A stretch of 64,000 nucleotides of DNA from Erythrobacter sp. NAP1 (GCF_000152865.1 NZ_CH672390.1:2459468-2523467), one strand, 5' to 3'; positions 45,066 to 55,470 are shown, counted from the stretch's first letter. A program made the numbers and translations. Notes: generated from the sequence alone by a model not told the origin.

Positions 45066-45971
45066 TTAAACTGACAGTTCAAATTTCTTTGCGCAAAATG
45101 CGCAGTCAACGACGATAAGTCCTTGCTCATCGCGCATTTCTTCACGTTCGGCCTCAGGAAACCGCGCGATCACGGTGTTATAATACTCGGCATTGCAGCG
45201 ACAGCCTCGCGAAAGGGCTGCTCCTGGCTGTATCCTGATCTCTGGCTCTTCGTGGAAAAGGCGCCACGCGATGCCTTCCAGCGACAGAGCGGGGTCCAGT
45301 AATTCTTCGTGACTGATCGTACCCGCCAATGCGACGATGTGCTCCCAGTCTGGATGATCCATCCGAACATGCAGACGCTCCCTGCCTTCTTCTCCGTCTG
45401 CCAAATGCTGAACGAGAATACCCGCTGCAACTCGCCCGGTCGAAGAAGACTTGCTGGCAATTCGGATTAGCGTGGGGATCTGTTCAGACTGGGTGAAATA
45501 GCTTTCACACGCCTGAGCCAAATTATCGCCTTCGAGCGGAACAATTCCTTGGTATCTCTGCCCCTGGCCAGTCTCGAATGTGATCGCGAGATATCCTTCA
45601 CCGAACAGGGCGGTCAGCGACGGGTTGGCCCCAAGCTGCGACAGGCGTGCATCGTCAAAATCAGCATATCCGCGCAATTGCCCACCGCGATAGTCGCACA
45701 CGAGAAGCGATACCGCCCCGTCCTTGGTCTGAGCCTGCATTGTCAGTTGGGCATCGTCGCCATCAGCTTTGAGCAAGCCGCCCATGAGGGCGCCGAGGAC
45801 CAGCGCTTCTCCTAGCAAGTGAGTGATCGGGGGCGGGTAATCATGGGCGGCAAGAACGTCGTCTATGACGCGGTCTAGCCTCACAACCCTCGCGCGGGCA
45901 TTGCGCAAAGGCAGTGTAAAGCCGAGCAACTTGTCGGCAAAAGTCTCAGGTTGGTTCTCCATCCCCATCAT
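45066..45971 (-). CDS. hslO: Redox-regulated chaperone Hsp33
   Basis: A holdase activated by oxidation. The 301-residue protein has the C-terminal zinc switch 'GCRCNAEYY' (CxC) and 'VDCAFCAKKF' (CxxC), with the linker between them. The start is uncertain: ATG at 45971, 45968 or 45962 are all plausible, and a longer frame to 46100 overlaps argF. It follows argF after about 50 bases and is the third gene of argD-argF-hslO, an arrangement I know from other alphaproteobacteria. Confidence 0.93.
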   Translation of the reverse strand: MMGMENQPETFADKLLGFTLPLRNARARVVRLDRVIDDVLAAHDYPPPITHLLGEALVLGALMGGLLKADGDDAQLTMQAQTKDGAVSLLVCDYRGGQLRGYADFDDARLSQLGANPSLTALFGEGYLAITFETGQGQRYQGIVPLEGDNLAQACESYFTQSEQIPTLIRIASKSSSTGRVAAGILVQHLADGEEGRERLHVRMDHPDWEHIVALAGTISHEELLDPALSLEGIAWRLFHEEPEIRIQPGAALSRGCRCNAEYYNTVIARFPEAEREEMRDEQGLIVVDCAFCAKKFELSV

Positions 45972-46023
45972 ATGGTGGGTGATATGCTTGCCTTGAAGCC
46001 CTCTTGCCGAGTTCCTGAAATTC

Positions 46024-46965
46024 TCAGCCGTTGGCCAAGAGTCCGAAACTCCAAAGAAGCACCGACTTTTGGGCGTGGATGCGGTTTTCTGCTTCGTCAA
46101 ATACGACAGACTGTGAGCTTTCGAACACGTCCTCGCTCACCTCTTCGCCCACATGGGCCGGCAAGCAATGTAGGAAGATTGCCTCGGGCTTGGCACGCGC
46201 CATCAAGTCGCCGTTGACCTGATAGGGGGCCATTGCCTTGCGCTTATCGTCGGCATCTGCCTGACCCATCGATATCCAAGTGTCCGTAACAAGCACATCG
46301 GCGCCATCTGCGGCTTGCTGAGCGTTATGCGTCAGCGTCACGCTTGCGCCGCCTGAACGAGCTATCTCGACAAACTCCGCCGCTGGTTCGTAACCCTCTG
46401 GGGTGGCCACTCGCACGTTGAACTTAAGCAGCCCTGCGGCCTCAAGAACCGAGTGCAACACGTTGTTGCCGTCTCCAAACCATGCAACTTCGAGGCCGGG
46501 TAAAGGCTTCTTATGTTCAATGATGGTCAAGAGGTCGGCCACAATCTGACAGGGATGAGAACGATCGGTCAGGCCGTTTATGACCGGTACGCTCGCATGG
46601 CGGGCCATTTCTTCGATCTTCGCATGATCGTCGGTGCGCAGCATGATCGCATCTACCATCCGGCTGAGCACTCTTGCGGTGTCAGCGATAGTTTCGCCTC
46701 TGCCCAATTGGCTCGATCCCGCTTCGAGGATCAGCACGGTCCCGCCCAATTGCCGCATCGCCACATCAAAGCTGACACGGGTTCGAGTCGAGTTCTTCTC
46801 AAAGACGAGCGCCAAGACACGCCCCTTGAGCGGCTCATCCGCGTCCGTCTTGCCCTTCGGCCAATCGCGCCGCGCTTCCTTGCGGTCGAGAGCGTCCGAA
46901 ATCATCGCGGCTATTGCGTCGGCTCCGGCATCGCCAAGATCGAGAAAATGCCGGGCAACAGTCAT
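46024..46965 (-). CDS. argF: Ornithine carbamoyltransferase
   Basis: Forms citrulline from ornithine and carbamoyl phosphate. The 313-residue protein has '[11 protein letters not shown]' (STRTR carbamoyl-phosphate loop) and '[13 protein letters not shown]' (ornithine loop, HCLPA). The start ATG at 46965 shares its A with the argD stop (TGATG). Normal length. Confidence 0.96.
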   Translation of the reverse strand: MTVARHFLDLGDAGADAIAAMISDALDRKEARRDWPKGKTDADEPLKGRVLALVFEKNSTRTRVSFDVAMRQLGGTVLILEAGSSQLGRGETIADTARVLSRMVDAIMLRTDDHAKIEEMARHASVPVINGLTDRSHPCQIVADLLTIIEHKKPLPGLEVAWFGDGNNVLHSVLEAAGLLKFNVRVATPEGYEPAAEFVEIARSGGASVTLTHNAQQAADGADVLVTDTWISMGQADADDKRKAMAPYQVNGDLMARAKPEAIFLHCLPAHVGEEVSEDVFESSQSVVFDEAENRIHAQKSVLLWSFGLLANG

Positions 46966-48164
46966 CACGCGGCCTCGGGCACTTTGAAGCTTGCCGCCCC
47001 AGCCGAGAGCTTCTCGAAAAACTCGTCAATCTCAGCATCGCCGATCACCAGCGGCGGCAAAACACGCAGAGTTTGATCGCCAGCGGCAACAGTGAGCAAT
47101 TGGTGATTATCGCGCAGGTGGACGAAGAAGGGTCGGCTTTCGACCTTCATCTTAATCCCAAGCATCAGCCCCTTGCCCCGAACAAGTTCGAACAGCTCTG
47201 GATAGTTTCCGATGAATTGTTCGAGCCGGGCTCGGATGCGCTCGCCCTTCTCTGTTACTTCAGCGAGGAATTCCTCGTTTGCGACCGCGTCCATGACAGC
47301 GCCGCCTGCGGCCATTGCGAGCGGATTACCGCCGTAGGTCGAGCCGTGCGTGCCAAAGGTCATGCCGCGCGCAGCTTTCTCGGTTGCGAGAACGGCCCCG
47401 ATCGGGAAACCTCCGCCTAGCCCTTTCGCCGTGGCGAGAATGTCTGGCTCGATCCCGTAATGTTGGTAAGCGTACATCTTACCGGTTCGAGCAACGCCGC
47501 ACTGAACCTCATCCAGAACCAGCATCAGGTCGTGCTGGTCGGCGAGTTCGCGCAACCCCTTCATGAAACTGTCGGAAGCAGGCCGGATGCCACCTTCGCC
47601 CTGAATCGGTTCTACCAAGAAGCCTGCCGTGCGCGGACCGATGAATTCTTTCGCAGACTCGAGATTGTCGAACTCCGCGTATTTGAAACCTTCGAGCATT
47701 GGCGAGAAGCCGTGATGCATCTTGGTCTGGTTGGACGCGCTGATCGTCGCCATCGTACGTCCATGGAAGGCATTGCTGAACGTAATCAGCTCAAAGCGAT
47801 CCTTGTCCCCGTGCTCACCGGCGTTCTGGTGATAGGCGCGCGCTGCCTTGATCGCGCCTTCCACCGCTTCTGCTCCCGAGTTGGTGAAGAAAACGGTATC
47901 GGCGAAGGTCTTGTCGACCAACTGCTGCGCCAGCTTCTCGCCTTGCGGGCTGCCATATAGGTTCGAGACATGCATCAGGGTCGCCGCCTGATCCTGGATC
48001 GCCTTGGTCAGCCCGGGATGAGAATGACCAAGCAGGTTCACCGCGATGCCGCTGGCAAAATCCAGGTAACGCGTGCCGTCCTCGTCGATAAGGTGGCAAT
48101 GCTCGCCTCGGACAGGCCGCACTCCGCAACGCGGATAGACTGGCATAAGCGGCGATATCGACAT
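46965..48164 (-). CDS. argD: Acetylornithine aminotransferase
   Basis: A class III PLP aminotransferase of arginine synthesis (and possibly succinyl-diaminopimelate in lysine synthesis). The 399-residue protein has '[18 protein letters not shown]', '[15 protein letters not shown]', '[13 protein letters not shown]' and the Schiff-base lysine in '[11 protein letters not shown]'. It is the first gene of argD-argF-hslO. Confidence 0.95.
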   Translation of the reverse strand: MSISPLMPVYPRCGVRPVRGEHCHLIDEDGTRYLDFASGIAVNLLGHSHPGLTKAIQDQAATLMHVSNLYGSPQGEKLAQQLVDKTFADTVFFTNSGAEAVEGAIKAARAYHQNAGEHGDKDRFELITFSNAFHGRTMATISASNQTKMHHGFSPMLEGFKYAEFDNLESAKEFIGPRTAGFLVEPIQGEGGIRPASDSFMKGLRELADQHDLMLVLDEVQCGVARTGKMYAYQHYGIEPDILATAKGLGGGFPIGAVLATEKAARGMTFGTHGSTYGGNPLAMAAGGAVMDAVANEEFLAEVTEKGERIRARLEQFIGNYPELFELVRGKGLMLGIKMKVESRPFFVHLRDNHQLLTVAAGDQTLRVLPPLVIGDAEIDEFFEKLSAGAASFKVPEAA

Positions 48165-48193
48165 GAGTTTAATCCCTGATTGTGTTTGCAGCT

Positions 48194-48229
48194 CAAAAGC
48201 AAATGGCGGCTCGTCTATGAGCCGCCATT
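48194..48229 (-). terminator. Rho-independent terminator of the cold-shock gene
   Basis: Perfect 11-base arms at 48202-48212 and 48219-48229 with a 6-base loop; on the minus strand a TGCTTTTG tract follows. It ends the double cold-shock transcript before argD. Confidence 0.85.
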
Positions 48230-48284
48230 CGTTTTGAAATAGGGCCGCTCACCTGAATGGTCAAACGGCCGGATGTTGAGAGTT

Positions 48285-49073
48285 TTAGCCCTGCACCGGC
48301 ACGAGGTTGACCGCCGAATACTTCCCGCGTCGATCGACTTCGAGGTCGAACTCGAAACGTTCGCCTTCGTTGATCGCCGAGAGGCCCGAGCGCTCAACTG
48401 CGCTGATGTGAACAAAAGCGTCCGGCTGGCCATCATCGCGCACGAGGAAGCCGAAGCCTTTCATGCTGTTGAAGAACTTGACGGTGCCGGTTGCCTTTTC
48501 GCCTGTGAGTTCGCGTTTGGGCGGGCCGCCGGCCTGCTGGACGGCGATCACGTCACCCACAACCTGCAGATCCTGGGCGGACACCTTGCCGCCGCGGTCG
48601 ACCAGGTTGAACTCCAGCTCCTGACCTTCGGCAAGACCTTCGAGCCCTGCGCGTTCGACTGCGCTGATGTGAACGAAGACGTCTTCACCGCCGCTTTCCT
48701 GCTGGATGAAGCCGAAGCCTTTCTGGCCGTTGAAGAACTTTACCGTACCTTTGCCGGTGCCAACGACCTGAGCGGGCATGCGGTTGAAGCCGCCGCCACC
48801 GCCACCAGCGCCGCCGCCGCGGCCACCACCGCCGCCGCCACGAGGACCGCCGCCGAAGCCGCCGCCTCCACCGTTTCGATCGCCGCCGCCGAAGCGATCA
48901 CCACCGCCTCCGCCGCCATAACGATCACCACCGCCGAAACGGTCGCCACCACGATCATTTCCGTAATCGGAAGGAGGCGAGAAGCCATCACCTCCGCCAA
49001 ATGGATCAAAGCTGTCTTCGCCGAATCCGTCCCGCTTGTCCCGTCCGCGCCGACGTCCCCTGTCGTAACCCAT
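48285..49073 (-). CDS. Double cold-shock-domain protein with Gly-rich (RGG-like) N-terminus
   Basis: 262 residues. The first ~100 are Gly/Asp/Arg/Phe-rich, with repeats of '[10 protein letters not shown]' type. Two cold-shock domains follow (about 110-175 and 195-260), each with RNP1 'GFGFI' or 'GFGFL' and RNP2 'VFVHIS' or 'AFVHIS'. Tandem CspA domains are common in alphaproteobacteria; the RGG-like head is not, and suggests extra RNA binding or condensate formation. Long leader of over 150 bases, as in cold-shock genes. Confidence 0.9.
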   Translation of the reverse strand: MGYDRGRRRGRDKRDGFGEDSFDPFGGGDGFSPPSDYGNDRGGDRFGGGDRYGGGGGGDRFGGGDRNGGGGGFGGGPRGGGGGGRGGGAGGGGGGFNRMPAQVVGTGKGTVKFFNGQKGFGFIQQESGGEDVFVHISAVERAGLEGLAEGQELEFNLVDRGGKVSAQDLQVVGDVIAVQQAGGPPKRELTGEKATGTVKFFNSMKGFGFLVRDDGQPDAFVHISAVERSGLSAINEGERFEFDLEVDRRGKYSAVNLVPVQG

Positions 49074-49229
49074 AACTTAGTACGTACCTTATCACGCTGC
49101 CCGGCCTCCAAATCGCTGGTAACGTGGGCAACAACCCGCACCAGACGAAGAATCGTGCTCCCACATTCGAGAGAACTCTTCATTGATCAACTCATAGCGC
49201 ACAAAGCGGCGCTATGCGAATGATTTAAC

Positions 49230-49246
49230 TCAAGACAGTGTCTTGA
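49230..49246. promoter_or_regulatory. 17-base perfect palindrome (candidate operator)
   Basis: TCAAGACA-G-TGTCTTGA in the divergent region between the cold-shock gene and the Blh phosphatase operon. Its right arm contains a TTGACG that could be a -35 box for the plus strand, and the left arm gives TTGAGT on the minus strand. Likely binding site of a dimeric regulator; the regulator is unknown. Confidence 0.5.
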
Positions 49247-49360
49247 CGTAAAAATGTGACAATTTCGAGGGGTCCTGATGGATCTGCTGATCTTGCATGC
49301 CGGATCAAGCGAGGGCATTGCCACGCAGGTCGCGACAAGCCAGAAGAAAGCGCAGGAACG

Positions 49361-49792
49361 ATGTCAGATTTTCGCAAGCTCTCCAATTCCGTCTCCGCAA
49401 GCCCTCAGATCGGCGCAGAGGATATCGCTGCAGCAAAGGAGCAGGGCTTCGCGATGATCGTCAACAACCGCCCCGATGGCGAGGAGCCAACCGCGCCGCA
49501 GGGAGATGAGATCGCCAACCTCGCGCGCGATGCGGGACTTGAGTATGTCGCCATTCCAATCGGGCATACCGGATTCAGCGAAGCGCAGGTGAACGAGATG
49601 GTTGCTGCACTCGACGCAGCCGACGGCCCTGTTCTCGCCTATTGCCGGTCGGGGACCCGCTCGACCTTTCTGTGGGCCCTTGCTCAGGCGAAGAGCGGCG
49701 CTGCACCTGACGAGATCGTCAGCGCTGCAATGGCGGCAGGGTATGATGTCAGCCCGATCCGACCAATGATCGACATGCTCGCAGCGCGCTGA
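49361..49792 (+). CDS. TIGR01244/Blh-type phosphatase (DUF442)
   Basis: 143 residues. 'VNNRPDGEEPTAPQ' and the P-loop 'AYCRSGTRST' (C-x5-R) define the dual-specificity-phosphatase-like domain of Blh (beta-lactamase-hydrolase-like) proteins, involved in sulfide oxidation in other species. There is no metallo-beta-lactamase domain here. It is the first gene of a plus-strand run with gaps of 37, 8 and 24 bases. Confidence 0.87.
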   Translation: MSDFRKLSNSVSASPQIGAEDIAAAKEQGFAMIVNNRPDGEEPTAPQGDEIANLARDAGLEYVAIPIGHTGFSEAQVNEMVAALDAADGPVLAYCRSGTRSTFLWALAQAKSGAAPDEIVSAAMAAGYDVSPIRPMIDMLAAR

Positions 49793-49829
49793 AGCCAGGC
49801 TTCACCGCAGGCAGTCTCTCTCATCACGC

Positions 49830-50228
49830 ATGGATATCCCCCCACTCCTCTTTCAGTTTGGCGGGTCGCTCATTGCAATCTTTGCGCTCTTTGTGCTGGC
49901 GCGCTGGCTCAAGCTCGGGGACAAGCCGACCTTAAATGACGAGGCCGATGTGCGCCGGGTCGCGGGTGAAGTGCTCGATGGCTACGAGGCAACGCGCATA
50001 TCGATAGCGCGCGGCGGTTCGGCTGCCCTTGCCCGCGACGCGTCGGGACAGATCATGGTGATCAAGCTCCACGGCAATCGGTTCGCTGGCAGGGTGCTGG
50101 ACGCACGTGCTTCGGTGAGTGAGGTGATCGATGCACTGATAGTCGATCTCGGAGAGGCGCGATTCGGAACAGTCCGGTTATCTCTCGACGACCCCGGATA
50201 TTGGGCTGACGCGATCAACCGGCTATAG
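49830..50228 (+). CDS. Hypothetical single-pass membrane protein
   Basis: 132 residues: one N-terminal membrane helix (about 5-27), then a soluble alpha/beta part ('VRRVAGEVLDGYEATRISIARGGSAALARDASGQIMVIKLHG'). I recognise no family. It is 8 bases from the next gene, so probably co-expressed with the fatty-acid-hydroxylase-type enzyme. Confidence 0.7.
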   Translation: MDIPPLLFQFGGSLIAIFALFVLARWLKLGDKPTLNDEADVRRVAGEVLDGYEATRISIARGGSAALARDASGQIMVIKLHGNRFAGRVLDARASVSEVIDALIVDLGEARFGTVRLSLDDPGYWADAINRL

Positions 50229-50236
50229 AGCGTTCA

Positions 50237-51208
50237 ATGCCCGACTTCTCACCCACCCAATATGCCGTGCCGCTATTCGTGGTCGCCGTGCTTGCCGAGA
50301 TGATCTGGTCGCGCCTGCGCCGTCCGGAAGCATACGAGCCGATGGATACGCTCGTCAGTCTCGCCTTTGGGCTGGGATCGACGGTGGCGGGCGCGCTTTT
50401 CGGTGGGTTTGCTGCTTACGTCTTTATCGAGGCCTACGAATATCGGTTGTTCGATTTCGGCCCTGAGTGGTGGGCGGTTTGGTGGGCATGGCCGCTTTGC
50501 TTCGTGCTCGATGACCTCAAGTATTACTGGGTCCACCGCGCGGGCCATCGCATCCGCTGGATGTGGGCGAGCCATGTGAACCACCACTCATCACAGCACT
50601 ACAACCTTTCGACTGCGCTTAGGCAGAGCTGGACCGGCGCTTTCACGTTCGGCCTGCTGTTCGCGATCCCCCTCGTGCTGCTCGGCTTTCATCCGCTGAT
50701 GATCGCGATCTGTGGCGGCTTCAATCTCATCTACCAGTTCTGGATCCACACCGAGGCAATCGACCGCATGCCTCGCTGGTTTGAGGCGGTCATGAACACG
50801 CCGAGCCACCACCGCGTCCACCACGCAACCAATCCGCGCTATCTCGACCGCAACTATGCGGGCGTCTTCATCGTCTGGGACAAGATGTTCGGCACCTTCG
50901 AGCCAGAGCGCGACGAAGAACAGATCCGCTACGGCATTATCAAACAGCTAGGCTCGTTCAACCTGCTGTGGGCTGTGTTTCACGAATGGATCGGCATGGT
51001 GCGCGATATCTGGAGCGCGCCGTGGAAGCACAAACTTTCCTACCTCCTTCGCGAGCCCGGCTGGACGCATGACGGCAGCCGCGACACATCCGACACGATC
51101 CGCGCGCGCTGGCTGGAGCGGCAAGACGCGCAGACAAGGCATGCCGATGCCCCCACAAATTCGGTTGCGACAAGAAACCCGATTGAAAGCCCCGGCCAAG
51201 CTGCCTAA
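50237..51208 (+). CDS. Sterol desaturase/fatty acid hydroxylase family protein
   Basis: 323 residues with several membrane helices and the di-iron histidine boxes 'HRAGH', 'HVNHH' and 'SHHRVHH', all intact. Such enzymes hydroxylate or desaturate a lipid using O2. 'YAGVFIVWDKMFGTFEPE' is typical of the family. The substrate (fatty acid, sterol-like or carotenoid) is unknown. Followed by a GMC oxidoreductase after 24 bases. Confidence 0.9.
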   Translation: MPDFSPTQYAVPLFVVAVLAEMIWSRLRRPEAYEPMDTLVSLAFGLGSTVAGALFGGFAAYVFIEAYEYRLFDFGPEWWAVWWAWPLCFVLDDLKYYWVHRAGHRIRWMWASHVNHHSSQHYNLSTALRQSWTGAFTFGLLFAIPLVLLGFHPLMIAICGGFNLIYQFWIHTEAIDRMPRWFEAVMNTPSHHRVHHATNPRYLDRNYAGVFIVWDKMFGTFEPERDEEQIRYGIIKQLGSFNLLWAVFHEWIGMVRDIWSAPWKHKLSYLLREPGWTHDGSRDTSDTIRARWLERQDAQTRHADAPTNSVATRNPIESPGQAA

Positions 51209-51232
51209 CCTCCCTCGCCAAGAGGAGAGAAT

Positions 51233-52828
51233 ATGGAAAGCTTTGACTACATCGTCATCGGCGGTGGCAGTGGCGGCAGCGCTGTAGCGGGCCGGCTTGC
51301 GGTTGATGGAACGCGGCGGGTCTGCCTGCTCGAAGCGGGCGGGCGCAACGACAACGTCCTGATCAAGACGCCCGGCTTTATGCCGTTCATCCGCAACTCG
51401 TCGAACTACAAGTTCGATACCGTCCCGCAAAAGGGCTTGAACGGACGCATTGGCTATCAGCCGCGCGGCAAGGGCTTGGGCGGATCCTCGGCCATCAACG
51501 CGATGGTCTATATCCGCGGAAACAAGTGGGACTACGACAATTGGGCAGACATGGGCTGCACCGGCTGGGCCTATGACGACGTGCTTCCCTATTTCCGCAA
51601 GTCCGAATCGAACGAGAATGGCGGGGACGAGTATCACGGCGGCGGAGGGCCGCTCTTCGTTTCCAACCAACGCGCGCCCAATCCCACAAGCCACGCTTTC
51701 GTCGAAGGCGCCGCGTCTCTCCAGCTTCGCACCAACGATGATTTCAACGGGGAGCGACAGTCGGGCTTTGGCCTCTATCAGGTCACGCAGCGTGACGGCG
51801 AGCGCTGGTCCGCCGCGCGCGGCTATGTCGAGCCGATCCGCGAGCAGGGCAATTTCGCCGTTCGCACCAAGACGCTGGTTGAAAAGCTGGTGATCGAGGA
51901 TGGCCGGGTCACCGGGGTCCAAATCCGCGACGGCAAGACGTCGAAGACTTTGCACGCAAAGCATGGCGTAATCCTTTCAGCAGGCGCATTCGGCTCGCCG
52001 CAAATCCTCATGCTGTCGGGCATTGGCCCCGCCGAACACTTGAAGGAGCATGGCATCGACGTCGTGCTCGACAAGCCAGCGGTGGGCTCCGAGCTTCAGG
52101 ATCACATCGACTATGTCTCCGGCTGGCAAACCGACAGCGACGTGCCGATCGGCGGCACGTTGAAAGGCACGCTCAAAATGGCGGCGGCTGTATTGGAACA
52201 TCGTCGCAAACGTACCGGAACCATGACCACGTGCTTCGCCGAAGCCGGCGGGTTCTGGCAGGTCATGGATGAAGCCCCTGCGCCCGATGTGCAATGGCAC
52301 TTCGTCCCCGCGGTGCTTGAGGATCACGGGCGCGAGAATGTGAAGGGTTACGGCTTCTCGCTGCACGCCTGCGTGCTGCGCCCCGAAAGCCGCGGAACTG
52401 TGCGCCTCGGGTCACGGGACGCAGCTGCGGCTCCGGTGATCGACCCCAATTTCCTCGACGATGATCGCGATATCGCGGTGCTGCGCGAGGGCGTGCGCCT
52501 GTCGCACCGCATTGTCGATACGCCAGCGATGCAGGTTTACGGGCCCACTGACCGCCATCCGGTTGACCTTCAGGATAACGATGCGCTCGATCAGCTGATC
52601 CGCGAGCGTGCCGACACGGTCTACCACCCAGTCGGCACATGCCGGATGGGCGCGGATGACGATGCTGTCGTCGACCCGACGCTGAAAGCGCGCGGGATAG
52701 ATGGTCTCTGGATTGCCGATGCGAGCATCATGCCCAAGATAGTTAGCGGCAACACCAACGCTCCCAGCATCATGATCGGCGAACGCTGCGCTGACTTCAT
52801 CAAGGCAGCTGAAAAAGTAGGCGTGTAA
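51233..52828 (+). CDS. GMC-family flavin oxidoreductase (choline/alcohol dehydrogenase type)
   Basis: 531 residues. N-terminal FAD fold 'VIGGGSGGSAVAGRL', GMC signature 'GKGLGGSSAINAMVYIRG', and the active-site His in 'VYHPVGTCRMG' with 'NTNAPSIMIGERCAD' at the end. Oxidises an alcohol to an aldehyde. Adjacency to a hydroxylase-type gene suggests that it may oxidise the hydroxylase product; that is inference. Choline as substrate is not supported by any bet gene nearby. Confidence 0.93.
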   Translation: MESFDYIVIGGGSGGSAVAGRLAVDGTRRVCLLEAGGRNDNVLIKTPGFMPFIRNSSNYKFDTVPQKGLNGRIGYQPRGKGLGGSSAINAMVYIRGNKWDYDNWADMGCTGWAYDDVLPYFRKSESNENGGDEYHGGGGPLFVSNQRAPNPTSHAFVEGAASLQLRTNDDFNGERQSGFGLYQVTQRDGERWSAARGYVEPIREQGNFAVRTKTLVEKLVIEDGRVTGVQIRDGKTSKTLHAKHGVILSAGAFGSPQILMLSGIGPAEHLKEHGIDVVLDKPAVGSELQDHIDYVSGWQTDSDVPIGGTLKGTLKMAAAVLEHRRKRTGTMTTCFAEAGGFWQVMDEAPAPDVQWHFVPAVLEDHGRENVKGYGFSLHACVLRPESRGTVRLGSRDAAAAPVIDPNFLDDDRDIAVLREGVRLSHRIVDTPAMQVYGPTDRHPVDLQDNDALDQLIRERADTVYHPVGTCRMGADDDAVVDPTLKARGIDGLWIADASIMPKIVSGNTNAPSIMIGERCADFIKAAEKVGV

Positions 52829-52880
52829 CACGTAGTGCAGTTAGCGCTACCCAAGGCGCGCGGCGCATAGCGAACCCAAC

Positions 52881-52915
52881 AAAAAAGAGGCCGGAGCGAA
52901 CATGCCGCTCCGGCC
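52881..52915 (-). terminator. Rho-independent terminator of amt
   Basis: Perfect 10-base arms at 52889-52898 and 52906-52915; on the minus strand a TCTTTTTTG tract follows. It lies 92 bases beyond the amt stop. An additional inverted repeat (arms 52950-52959 and 52987-52996, purine-rich loop) lies nearer the gene. Confidence 0.85.
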
Positions 52916-53006
52916 TTCATCAGTCTGTTCGTTCGCAGGAGGAACGGCTTTTGGCGGGGAGAGGGGAGAAGAGAGAGAGAGCCTCCCCCCGCCAAACTGT
53001 TTGCGC

Positions 53007-54332
53007 TCAGGTTCGAGCGAATTCGGGATAGGCTTCCACACCAATCTCGGCATGGTCGAGGCCTGCCATCTCTTCTTCTTCCGTCGGGCGGACCCCGATG
53101 GTGTACTTGAGAGCGAGCCAGACAACTGCCGAAGCTAGGCTAACCCAGACTGCGGTGAGCAGCACGCCGACCAGCTGGCCAAGGAAGGTCGCATCACCAG
53201 TCCAGGCAACGATCAGCGTGCCCCAGATACCTGCGAAGAGATGAACCGGGATGGCGCCGACAACGTCGTCGATCTTTAGCTTGTCGAGCATCGGGACCGT
53301 CAGGACCACGATGACGCCGCCGATACCGCCGATCAGGATCGATTGGCCAACGGTGGGTGCAAGAGGCTCTGCCGTGATCGACACGAGGCCAGCCAGTGCG
53401 CCGTTGAGCGCCATGGTAACGTCGGCCTTCTTGTACATGACCTGGGTGAGGATGATCGCGACGACCACACCGGCACAGGCTGCCATGTTGGTGTTCACGA
53501 AGATCTTCGAAACATCGGAAGCATCGCCAACCGTGCCCATCGCAAGCTGCGATGCGCCGTTGAAGCCGAACCAGCCGAGCCACAGGATGAAGGTACCAAG
53601 TGTTGCGAGCGGAATGTTCGCGCCCGGGAATACGTTGACCTTGCCATCCGCGCCATAGCGACCGGCACGAGCGCCGATGATGACAGCACCAACAAGCGCA
53701 GCCCAGCCACCGGTCGAGTGGACCAGAGTCGAACCAGCAAAATCGCTGAAGCCGTGGACGGTGTCGAGGTAACCCCCGCCCCACTCCCAGCTGACGACCA
53801 CCGGATAGATGATGCCGGTCAGGATGGTAACGAAAATAAAGAACGGAACGATCTTCACACGCTCAGCCACGGTTCCCGAAACGATCGAGGCGGTGGTCGC
53901 GCAGAAAACCATCTGGAAGAACCAGTCCGACGCGACGGAGTAACCCGTGCCAGTGTCGGCTTCGCCCACCCCTTGCATCGAATAAGGCGCAGCGCCGATG
54001 CCGAACAGGCCAAGCGAACCCTCGGCAAAGCCAGGATACGCGATCGAATAGCCGATCACCCAGAACATCAGGCCGGCAATCGAATATAGGCCAATATTCT
54101 TGATACATTGGGTGGAGGTGTTTTTGGCGCGGACAAGGCCTGCTTCGAGCATTGCGAAGCCGGCTGCCATCCACATGACGAGAAAGCCGCCGATGAGAAA
54201 CAGCAGCGTGTTGAAGATATACGCAGTGCCAGCCGAAACGACTTCCGCGTCAGGCACGGCAGCAAGAGCGGGCTGCGCGGCGAATGCCGAGCCTGCCAAT
54301 AGGGCAGCGCCGGTAAGGAGAGGCTTTTTCAT
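53007..54332 (-). CDS. amt: Ammonium transporter
   Basis: 441 residues with a signal-like N-terminus (1-24) and 11 membrane helices. Conserved Amt motifs: 'DWFFQMVFCATTASIVSGTVAERVK', 'DFAGSTLVHSTGGWAALVGA' and the twin-His/Phe gate positions. Encoded directly downstream of glnK, the usual glnK-amtB pair, in which GlnK blocks the channel in high nitrogen. Transcribed from the sigma-54 promoter upstream of glnK. Confidence 0.96.
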   Translation of the reverse strand: MKKPLLTGAALLAGSAFAAQPALAAVPDAEVVSAGTAYIFNTLLFLIGGFLVMWMAAGFAMLEAGLVRAKNTSTQCIKNIGLYSIAGLMFWVIGYSIAYPGFAEGSLGLFGIGAAPYSMQGVGEADTGTGYSVASDWFFQMVFCATTASIVSGTVAERVKIVPFFIFVTILTGIIYPVVVSWEWGGGYLDTVHGFSDFAGSTLVHSTGGWAALVGAVIIGARAGRYGADGKVNVFPGANIPLATLGTFILWLGWFGFNGASQLAMGTVGDASDVSKIFVNTNMAACAGVVVAIILTQVMYKKADVTMALNGALAGLVSITAEPLAPTVGQSILIGGIGGVIVVLTVPMLDKLKIDDVVGAIPVHLFAGIWGTLIVAWTGDATFLGQLVGVLLTAVWVSLASAVVWLALKYTIGVRPTEEEEMAGLDHAEIGVEAYPEFART

Positions 54333-54350
54333 GAGTTCAGGTCCCCCGAA

Positions 54351-54827
<477 letters not shown>

Positions 54828-54912
54828 TTAATCATTTGTTTATTTTTTGAGCAAGGTTAGTTGATTTACCGCAATTGACGCCTCTCTGATGTTACTTTGT
54901 AACCGCAGTGGG

Positions 54913-55470
54913 CTACTCGCCTGCAATATATTGCGTTGTCGCGCGGGTCGGCAGTCCATCAATGCTGCTTGTGCGAGATGCGGCTTTGGCCTCCCACTCC
55001 TCCGGATTGGACTGCTTGTGGGCTTTCTTGAGCGTTTCGCGCTCACCCTCGAGGCTCATGAAAGGAACGCCCCAGCCGCAGCTGGTCTGGACGCTGTCGA
55101 TGTCGATTATGAAGATCTGTCGCGTGCCGGGAAGCAGTGTGAAATGGGCCGCAAGCTCCTCCCATTCGGTATCCTGCGGCAGAACCGGCCTCCCGCGACC
55201 ATAGATGCGCAGGATCAGAGCGGGCCGCTCGAAATTGCAGAACATGATGGTGATGCGGCCATCCGCAGCCAGGTGGGCGTGAGTCTCGTTCCCCGATCCG
55301 CCAAGGTCGAGATAAGCGACCTTGCCCGGCTCGAGCACGCGAAAAGCATCGTAGCCCTTAGGGCTGAGATTGATGCGCGCATCCGCGGCGGCAGTGGCGA
55401 CAAAGAACACCGGCTGTTTCTCGATCATCGCCAAGTGTTTGGGCTCAAGCGCGTCGAAGAAATCAGACAT
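54913..55470 (-). CDS. Pyridoxamine 5'-phosphate oxidase family protein (FMN split barrel)
   Basis: 185 residues. 'VFFVATAAADARINLSPKGYDAFRVLEPGKVAYLDLGGSGNETHAHLA' and 'FERPALILRIYGRGRPV' match the PNPOx-like group of FMN-binding split-barrel proteins. The true PdxH residues are not obvious, so substrate and activity are unknown. 12 bases after the hydrolase gene on the same strand. Confidence 0.85.
   Translation of the reverse strand: MSDFFDALEPKHLAMIEKQPVFFVATAAADARINLSPKGYDAFRVLEPGKVAYLDLGGSGNETHAHLAADGRITIMFCNFERPALILRIYGRGRPVLPQDTEWEELAAHFTLLPGTRQIFIIDIDSVQTSCGWGVPFMSLEGERETLKKAHKQSNPEEWEAKAASRTSSIDGLPTRATTQYIAGE

Noticed and set aside
46740..46800. tRNA-like 'GGTTCGAGTC' T-loop motif
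   Set aside because: It encodes the STRTR loop of argF, and no acceptor or anticodon stem surrounds it.
52950..52996. Inverted repeat with purine-rich loop near the amt stop as a second terminator
   Set aside because: Arms pair well but there is no T-tract on either strand; the hairpin at 52889-52915 is the better terminator.
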